Assembly: GCA_037349315.1 (NCBI GenBank)
Contig: JBAIAC010000006.1
Coordinates: 52,758,501 to 52,822,500, forward strand
Source: Chelydra serpentina
Lineage: Eukaryota > Chordata > Testudines > Chelydridae
Direction: 5' to 3'
Length of the DNA stretch: 64,000 nucleotides
Below are positions 57,076 to 64,000 of this stretch, in pieces. Position 1 is the first letter of the stretch, and every line of letters starts with the position of its first letter. Below the pieces are notes generated by a model, which did not search any database, was not told the origin of the DNA, and worked only from the letters and a program-made list of their open reading frames with translations. Position numbers and translations under genes: made by a program.

Positions 57076-58283
57076 TCACCCAAAGCTGGTTTGGTATGGG
57101 GGTGAGTTAAATATCAGGCCTACACGCCCCTCCTTGATGACGCTTTCACCAAAGCAGTCATCAACACCATAGGATACCCATGCTATATTATTTGAGTATG
57201 TTTCAGGTCTAGTTAGCAGCGGTATCAGCTGAGCTCTCATGTTGTCCGTTTGTATCTTCTGAACAGTTCTTTTTACCCACGCCACCAATACCACCATACT
57301 TGAAAGCAAATCCAATTGGATTCCAATTATCACCACAGTGGGGTGAATCATTATATTAAAACTCCAGATGCTGTCGGCGACCACCCCAGCAAAGTTTCCC
57401 ACCACGAGTGATATCTAATTTTAGCGATGGTTTTTAAAACTTTAGTCACCCGTTGGTTGCTGTGCTGAACTTATATGTGAATTTGTTCTTCAGTGCATTT
57501 TATGCATTGTAAATGATCTTGCAGCATAGGGTGAATTAACAAATGTCTGACTAAACTCATATTTATAGCTACATTAACAGGTCTTATGTCATAAATCACA
57601 TGAACATTATACTGTAAGTGTTCTACAATCCAAAGAGATACATAATATTCAAAATCACAACCCTTAACATTACTAACATTACAAAAACATTTACTAATTA
57701 AATATGTTATAAGGTATACTTCATTATTATTTACAATGACCTCTGGACAATGAGATCTAACACATACACAAGCTTTACCTGCATAGATTACAGTTGATTT
57801 TTGTTCTGTAAACAGATTAAACATGCACCTTTGAGTACCCTTGGTTTTAATGTAAAAGCATTCATCCCTTGTTTGCAAATTTTGGTCCTCACATACATAT
57901 TCTAAATCTTCATGAGCTATACATTGGGATACATCTATGGTTTTCCATTGTTTATGTTCTTATGTCCATGCATGGTGGTCTATCGAATGCATTACTAAAT
58001 TGTTGGTTACCTGAATCCCTATAAGTAGTATTAGGTATATGTTAAGGGCGTGGCTAGGGTAGACAGTTATGACATATGCTTTAATAACGATTTGATCCTT
58101 ATAAAAGGTAAAATTTACCAGTTTCCATAAGGATACCAATTGTCTTTCTCCTTCAGTGACATTTTTCCACAGCAATTTTTTTATTTCTAATGGTAGTCTT
58201 CCTTGCATACCTTCACGAATTACTTGAATAACCAGTTGCTGACTTATTTCCTGGGCCTGTGTACCGGCTAATGCTAAGGACAT
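57076..58283 (-). pseudogene. Endogenous retroviral envelope-like remnant
   Basis: Three minus-strand open pieces lie in line upstream of the putative LTR: 58283-57960, 57878-57471 and 57405-57076. They are separated by a stop and a frame change. The middle piece has cysteine pairs of the kind found in envelope ectodomains (CVCV and CFCN motifs, each followed by a further cysteine). The last piece has a long hydrophobic stretch at residues 16-44 followed by KR, which fits a membrane anchor, and sits next to the LTR as envelope genes do. I infer the family from layout and cysteine pattern only; the retroviral class is not determined. It is broken and should make no protein. Confidence 0.5.
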
Positions 58284-58644
58284 TTTCTTGTATTGATTCC
58301 CTAGTCCCTATTAAAAGTAACAAATCCTTTTCACCTTGCTGTTGCCATACTGGCAGTATTTTAGAAAATAATTGTTGCCCCATTGTAATTTTGACAAGGA
58401 TGCACTGATGGGCTTTCTCAGTACTTGTATTTCAACTGTAACATAACTTAGTTATGTTATTACAAAAGTAATTTTCCCTCTGCTGATACTCACACCTTCT
58501 TGTCAAATGCTGAGAATAGGCCACTTCCACCTTAATTGAATTGGCCTCGTTAGTACTGACCCTCCCTACCCCCCACACTTGGTAAGGCAACTCCCATCTT
58601 TTCATGTGCTGTAATATTTATACTGCTTACTGTATTTTTCACCT

Positions 58645-58765
58645 CATGCATCTGATGAAGTGGGTTTTAGCTTATGCCCAAATAAATTGGTTAGTTTCTA
58701 AGGTGCCACAAGGACTCCTCCTTGTTTTTGCTGATGCAGACTAACATTGCTACCACTCTGTAACT
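58645..58765 (+). mobile_element. Penelope-like 3' tail copy
   Basis: Plus-sense tail: atgcatctgatgaagtgggt, agcttatgcccaaataaatt, tctaaggtgccacaag, then the terminal module gctgatgcagactaacattg. Truncated at its 5' side; no target duplication found. It separates the envelope-like remnant from the basic reading frame at 58947. Confidence 0.85.
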
Positions 58766-58946
58766 TAGTTTGTTTGTTATTACCTCTATGTTAGTAGCAT
58801 TCAGTGCCAGTTTTACCCAGAGCAGTTTTCAGTACACACCTTTTTTTTTTTAGGCTACCCACCCCTCCTAGCAGCCAAGCAAATCCAATAACCTTCAGTA
58901 GTTCACATTGAGATAGTGTTAGGACAGCTATACTTTCACTAAACCT

Positions 58947-59138
58947 TTACTGTTTTCCTTCTCTTCTCTTCTGCTTTTTCTTTTCCTTCTCTTCTGCTTT
59001 TTCCTTCTCTTTTCCTTCTCTCTTTTCCTTCTCTTCTGCTTTTTTTAACTTTATCTGTGCCCATTTGTTAACCACAATATTGGACAGCTCCACCAATAGA
59101 TGCTGGACCACACCAGGGGCTCCTTCTGTAGCTGGCAC
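58947..59138 (-). other. Lys/Glu-rich frame over a pyrimidine tandem repeat
   Basis: 58950-59048 is a tandem array of about 18-bp units (ccttctcttctgcttttt) on the plus strand. On the minus strand it gives a run of KEKEEK-type residues, preceded by a non-repetitive segment (PGVVQHLLVELSNIVVNKW). The latter could be retroviral, being upstream of the envelope-like remnant, or chance. No function is assigned. Confidence 0.35.
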
Positions 59139-59645
59139 AAGTACTGTTTCATGAATCAGTTGCTCTTCCAGTAGCCACTGTCTTCTGAAGCCACTTAGCT
59201 AGAGGATTGTTTCTCTAATCTTGTCTGATTTCTGCTGTACTCGACCCTGAAATCTCAAGTGGTCTGCTGATATTTTCCTTCATTTGCAGTCAGAATTGTG
59301 ACCTTGAATTGTGAATCAGATGCACTGTAATAGGAATGGTCCTTTGAACTGGAATAATCCAGTTTATTTCTTGTTTGTCTTGGTCTGTTTATGTTTTTTA
59401 GGGGAGGTGGGACTTTAATAAAATTAGAATTGCACCAAACTGTCCATCTCAGATACCCCAAATCTGAAGGGTTTTTGTGGCTTAGTCATTTCAGCAAAAA
59501 TAGCAACGTGAGAACCAACATTATTTGTATGTGCACTAAACCTACAGCAAATGAAAACAATTAACATTTTTGGGAAAAAAGTTAAAACTTCATAGAAATC
59601 TTGTTCATTTCTGATAACTGACAATGAAACTACAATATTTTTATT
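59139..59645. other. Spacer
   Basis: Nothing recognisable. Confidence 0.35.
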
Positions 59646-59765
59646 TGAGATAAGGTGGGTGAGGTAATATCTTTTACTGGACCAACTTCTGTTGGTGGAA
59701 AGGAGACACTTTTGAGTTTCACAGAGCTCTTCATCAGGTCTGGAGAGGGTAACCAGAGTGTTCAA
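59646..59765 (-). mobile_element. Second PLE-type tail family
   Basis: The plus strand reads gtgaggtaatatcttttact, ggaccaacttctgttggtgg and cagagctcttcatcaggtct. I recognise this as a widespread reptile repeat. Read on the minus strand it has the order gacctgatgaagagctctgt then a caaaagtgtctc-like arm, the same order as the tail of the PLE at 33965 (gatgaagtgagctg then cgaaagctt). Confidence 0.55.
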
Positions 59766-61308
59766 GCAAAATATGGATTGTTAAGTATAAGTGCTGTAGG
59801 AAACCACTAACATAAAGTGAGAAATTAACACCTCTGCAGTTGTAGGGTTGTCAGTTTACATCTAAAATTGTTAGTTTACTGATATTTTCTCTTCAGTATA
59901 ATGCTCTGCCTCTTAATGTATGTCACCAATTAGCAGCATGAACTAGCACTCAGCTGCTAATTTTCAGCTCTCTCATCAAATTATTGTATGATTTATTCAA
60001 ATCCTGGCACATAATGTTGAGCAAAAAAGACTCATTAGATTCTCTTTCAATGTTCTGTGTACATCGCAGTCTGTCACTTTTTTCTATCATCACACACTTG
60101 TTTCCACAACTCTAAAATTATTGTAACTGCAAGTGGTAGGAATAGACTGATTCAGTGAGTGTAAACTGTGCATCTGGGGAATAGCAGTGAAAATAGAATG
60201 AGCACTATCAGCAGCTTAGATTTCTATGTGGCCTTTAAGGTTTTACTACATATCAAATGGAATTCAGCTCTTGTTGTAAACTCTCTAGGTGGACAGAGCA
60301 CATCTAAAAATAACAGCTAATTTGCAGAACAGAAGAACATGTTGCTTATGTGAACCTTTAAAAAGGATTTACAGTTTTCAGCAAAATTGGGAAACAGTTT
60401 TCTGTATTTTAAACAATACATTTTGCTTGCAAGAAAGGCCTTGGGGAAACTGCATCACTCCCTTCATTTTATTTGTACACAGAGTTGTCTTAAACAGATT
60501 TTTAAACTTTGCAATGTAAATTTTCTTTTAAAAAACTGTACGTATGCAACATACACGAAGCAGGCCCTGGAGTTTTTTTCACACCGGCTTTGGGTGAATG
60601 GGGTTAGAAATCAAGAAACAGATTTCCACTGTCATCCTTTGGATCTTTTCAGTAGAAATTCAGCTATATGGGGCCTTCGGCTTGTGCTAAAAATGAAACC
60701 AAGGAAATTTAGAGTGTCGAAGTAATGCAGGATCAGGCCCCAAATGGCAAAATTAGCAGAAACAGGGGGAGTGTTATTACAGTTATATGTAATAGTCATA
60801 TAACTTAGCGTGTTAGTCATTAAAGGTGAACACTTTCTGAGAAGTCAAGAGAACTGAGGTTGTAGGACTGAATAACATTGCGGAGAGGAGCTTTGGTAAA
60901 ATTGTGGACGATGCTCGGTAGTAATTTAAGATATCATCACCGAACTCCAGGGCTGCAAATAATTGATTTCTGAATATGAATCATGTTAGGCTACAGAAAC
61001 CATGTAAGCAACACAATGGGATAATTATCTGTCACTTTAATTATTTGGCTAAATTGTTTACCCCCTACATGGAGTCACAGGAGGAAAGAGCTAAACCATG
61101 CTGGGGCCAGACACAATCGTTTCCTGCACTGGGAATTACAAGGCAAGAAATATTAGCTTAATAGCGGAAGCTTGCTTTGGGATGTAACATTTCCAGACTG
61201 TTTCTGCATTCCAGGACAGCACCTATTATATTGTATAGATGTCACGTGAGTGTCTTTTGGTATTCCCACACCTGTCATCTAGAAGTGCATTGCCGCTTGG
61301 ACTGTGCA

Positions 61309-61348
<40 letters not shown>

Positions 61349-62522
61349 ATCAAAAGGCTGACTGCAGCCAGTTCTTCCTTCAGTGGAACTGTCAGCTCCA
61401 ACTGAAATGATGTGAAAATGAACAGTGGCATCATGAAATTGTTAACTGAAATATCGAAATGTAACTAAAATGCATAAATCACAATGAATATGAAATTGTG
61501 GGGTGTGCATATCATGCTCTTGAGCCTCATACATAACTCCCATTAATTATAGTAGAATTATTATACACTTTTCATCAAGACATCATTCCCATAATGGTTT
61601 TATTTATTTATTGCAAGAAAAGATATACAGTAAAACAATAAGCGTAATCCCTGTTAGATTATTTGCTTTCAGATTCTATTAATATTTAACATTATTCCTG
61701 TAGGTTTCATTCCATTATTGTTTATTTTCTTTAGGAAACAAGCCTTCACAAATGAACCTGAAACGTGTACATGTGTTTAAGTAGAATGAGAGTACATTTT
61801 AATGATTTAATTTGATACTCATGCATGGTGATTCTTCCGTGTGAGTTGAATTTTGTATTCCTTTTGAGAAATAAACAGGTTGACATTACTTGGAGTCTAT
61901 GAATCAGAGGGTGGATCTTGAGTTAACTACAGATTTAAGTTTCTGCTTTACGCATATGACCTATGTGGGTGGAGGAGGTTGTATCTTGGCACGGCTGTAT
62001 ATTTACTTAGTAACTGAAGCACTCCTCGTTGGCAGACTAATGGGAGGTGAGAGCTAACACTCCCTTAACAACAGTGGGGAAAAATCTAAGGGATGAGAAT
62101 GGATGCTACAATCTCAAGATCACATGGTTTGACATTTGGCTTTCTAATATATGTTTTATAAATATATACACAAAAAGGTGAGTTACTTGAAAATGTCTGG
62201 ACAGAATTGCAGTAAACTCTTCTTTCTCTGACTTCTCCAGAGGAAGGCAGGGGATCAGGATTTAAATGATAAAACTGACAAAAAAATGTCTCATAGGGAA
62301 GTTTCTTCTCAATGTATCTAACACTGAATGCAAATGCATTCCAGTTTTACATTACTGAGTTCTTGCAAGGTCCCCATAGCATGCACACTGGAGGAGCCCT
62401 AAGGCCCTGTTACAGTCGTTAAGATTATTTTTATCTTTCTCTGTAACAAAGCTTCCCAATAGCATAAATCATTCTGTTACCGTTTTTAGTAATATGGTTT
62501 CTGTGTGTTTGTTCTTTCATAT
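59766..62522. other. AT-rich spacer
   Basis: No gene. Includes the (CT)n array listed separately and a short MITE scrap (caggatcaggcccc) near 60730. Confidence 0.4.
61313..61347. repeat. (TC)n microsatellite
   Basis: About 17 uninterrupted TC units. Confidence 0.97.
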
Positions 62523-62721
62523 ACAGAAATTTAAAGTCATCCTGGTTAACATTGTTTCGTTGTTACATTGCTGATCAATTAGAGACGTTTAAAGTTGCGC
62601 AATGCTCCCTTATAACGTTGTTTAGCCACCGCCTGCTTTATCTACTGCTTGCAGGAAGAGCAGCCCGTTGGAGCTAGCTGGTGGGGGCTTGGAACCAGGG
62701 TGGACCAGCAGCCACCCTATA

Positions 62722-62958
62722 TATGGCCGACTTTAGGAAGTGCGGGGCCCGATTCGAACAGTTTAGACAGGGCCCCGGCAGGGAAAGGGGACAAGCTGCT
62801 GCCGATTTGCCGCCACGGCCGGCGGAACAAAGAAGCTGCTGCTGAATTGGCACCGTGGAAACACTACCGCCCCTCTGTAACTGCCACCCCATTTCTCTTC
62901 TTTGGGGTGTGGGGCCCGATTCGGGGGAATCGGTGGAATCGGCCTAAAGCTGGCCCTC
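62722..62958. mobile_element. hAT element nested in the 62523 transposon
   Basis: Left tatggccgactttaggaagt and right (minus) gagggccagctttaggc are inverted ends of a familiar gggccggctttagg hAT family. The phrase ggggcccgattcg recurs near both ends. The flanks accctata and ccgctatc agree at only 5 of 8 positions, so the copy is old. Confidence 0.6.
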
Positions 62959-63588
62959 CCGCTATCAGCTTCCCATTCCCCTAAGTTCCCTGTGCAGCAG
63001 CCGCCCAGCAGGCTATCAATTGCTGGCAGTTCAGCTGCCCCTCCCCACACTGCCATGTGCTGCTCCTGCCCTGGAGCTGCTCCCCGAGCTTCCTGCTTGC
63101 TGTGCAAGGCGGGGGGAGGGGGAGGGGAAGAGCGGGCCTAATGTCAGGGTGTTCCCCTGCTCCTGCACCCCGCTTACCCCCTCTTCCATAGAGCAGGGAG
63201 GGGACACGACAGGGCTCAGGACAGAGGGAGCTTCCTGGCAGCAGCTTCTGTCTCAATGTGCTGATCTACTTAAAAAGGCAGTGTACTTAGAGTGGGGCCA
63301 GAGTACTTAAAGGGGCAATGAGCATCTCTCTCTCACACACGGTGTGTGTCTCTGTCTCTGTCTGCCATGCTGTCTCCCCTCCCTCCATTCATGCTGCCTT
63401 GTAGAGAGTAAGGCTACATTAACAACAATGGATTAAACCTTGAGGGCTCAGCTGATTGCTAGTTCATCATTTAGCAGTAAGGCATTCCCTGGGAAATATC
63501 CCACCCTCTGACTTCTCCACCTCATCCAAGCTTCACAATCACCATCGCTGTGTACCAGTATTAAATTGTTTGTTTAAAACTTATACTC

Positions 63589-63617
63589 TGTGTGTGTGTG
63601 TATATATATATATATAT
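63589..63617. repeat. (TG)n(TA)n microsatellite
   Basis: Six TG units followed by about eight TA units. Confidence 0.95.
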
Positions 63618-63772
63618 AGTGTTTTGCCTGGTGAAAAAAATTTCCCTGGAACCTAACACCCCCCCCCCCATTTACATTAATTCTTATGGGGAAATTGGAT
63701 TCACTTAACATTGTTTCGCTTAAAGTCGCATTTTTCAGGAACATAACTACAACGTTAAGCAAAGAGTTACTG

Positions 63773-64000
63773 TATTGTATAATTTTGGATCATATAAACA
63801 GGGTCAATAAACACAATAACTATCATTCTGTTTGACTGCATCACATTTACAAGTATACAGTGTCCATTCAGAACATCTCTGAGACACATGACTCACAAGA
63901 AACTAATCCATTAGCTGACCACGTAGGACGTAGGAGCCTCGGGAAGCCAGATTGTCATTTCAATACGAAGTCAGAAGACTGTCCCAGAGCGGTATCCTCC
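63773..64000. other. AT-rich spacer to window end
   Basis: Nothing recognisable. Confidence 0.4.

Larger units (their letters stand above)
62523..63772. mobile_element. DNA transposon, non-autonomous
   Basis: Right end on the minus strand starts tacagtaactctttgcttaa followed by cgttgtagtt and gcgactttaagcg; the left end has tacagaaatttaaagtcatc, ggttaacattgtttcgttg. These share tacag tips and the ttaacattgttt/cgctta words as imperfect inverted repeats. GC-rich centre, a C run and a TG/TA repeat near 63589-63670, no transposase. Open frames in the GC-rich part are compositional. Confidence 0.65.

Noticed and set aside
1..64000. CRISPR arrays, operons, tRNA or rRNA genes
   Set aside because: No regularly spaced direct repeats with unique spacers, no bacterial gene structure, and no cloverleaf or rRNA sequence; the window is vertebrate repeat-rich DNA.

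Overview
This looks like vertebrate, non-protein-coding DNA from a turtle (most likely a cryptodiran). The window is AT-rich, has no bacterial-style gene packing, and is dense in repeats that I recognise as typical of turtle genomes: CR1 LINEs ending in the catagaat-type tail, a Penelope-like retroelement (PLE) with its common 3' tail, a Harbinger transposon with a spliced MYB-like gene, and many hAT-type MITEs with 8-bp target duplications. Family names come from recognising motifs and remembered family features, not from a search. No host protein-coding gene can be demonstrated; one short exon-like stretch (9878-10069, minus) is only a candidate.

Layout. 1-7.5 kb: hAT-type repeats, a fold-back PLE insertion (3396-3505) with a 13-bp target duplication, a palindromic MITE, and an old CR1 copy (5460-6845) split by a hAT MITE. 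7.5-15 kb: mostly featureless AT-rich DNA with two MIR-like SINE fragments and the exon candidate. 15-28 kb: several hAT elements, an LTR-like piece at 24.5 kb, old CR1 fragments, and a roughly 540-bp block (MITE end plus CR1) present twice, at 17.8 and 25.2 kb. 28-38 kb: a second fold-back PLE insertion (30888-31309) carrying a hAT insertion, an old CR1 3' end, and a 2.6-kb PLE (33965-36528, minus) with reverse transcriptase and GIY-YIG endonuclease remnants, itself interrupted by a GC-rich hAT element. 38.5-42.5 kb: a 3970-bp Harbinger element with matching terminal inverted repeats and a tca target duplication, carrying a broken transposase (plus) convergent to a MYB/SANT-like gene (minus). 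44.8-46.7 kb: a young, 5'-truncated CR1 with 550 uninterrupted codons, inserted into a MIR-like SINE. 47-56 kb: MITEs and AT-rich DNA. 56-59 kb: remnant of the 3' part of an endogenous retrovirus (env-like frames and a putative LTR, minus). 59-64 kb: two PLE-type tails, simple repeats, and a DNA transposon (62523-63772) with a nested hAT element.

How the parts work together. CR1 and PLE are RNA-copied elements; the short PLE tails and old CR1 pieces are 5'-truncated copies made by those enzymes. The hAT MITEs and the Harbinger MITE depend on transposases encoded elsewhere. The nesting order (hAT in CR1, hAT in PLE fold-back, hAT in PLE, CR1 in SINE, hAT in a larger DNA transposon) gives a relative history of activity. 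I did not find a previously undescribed system; the most unusual signals are the two independent PLE insertions built as fold-backs, each inside one perfect 12-13-bp target duplication, and the stand-alone 37-nt PLE end module.
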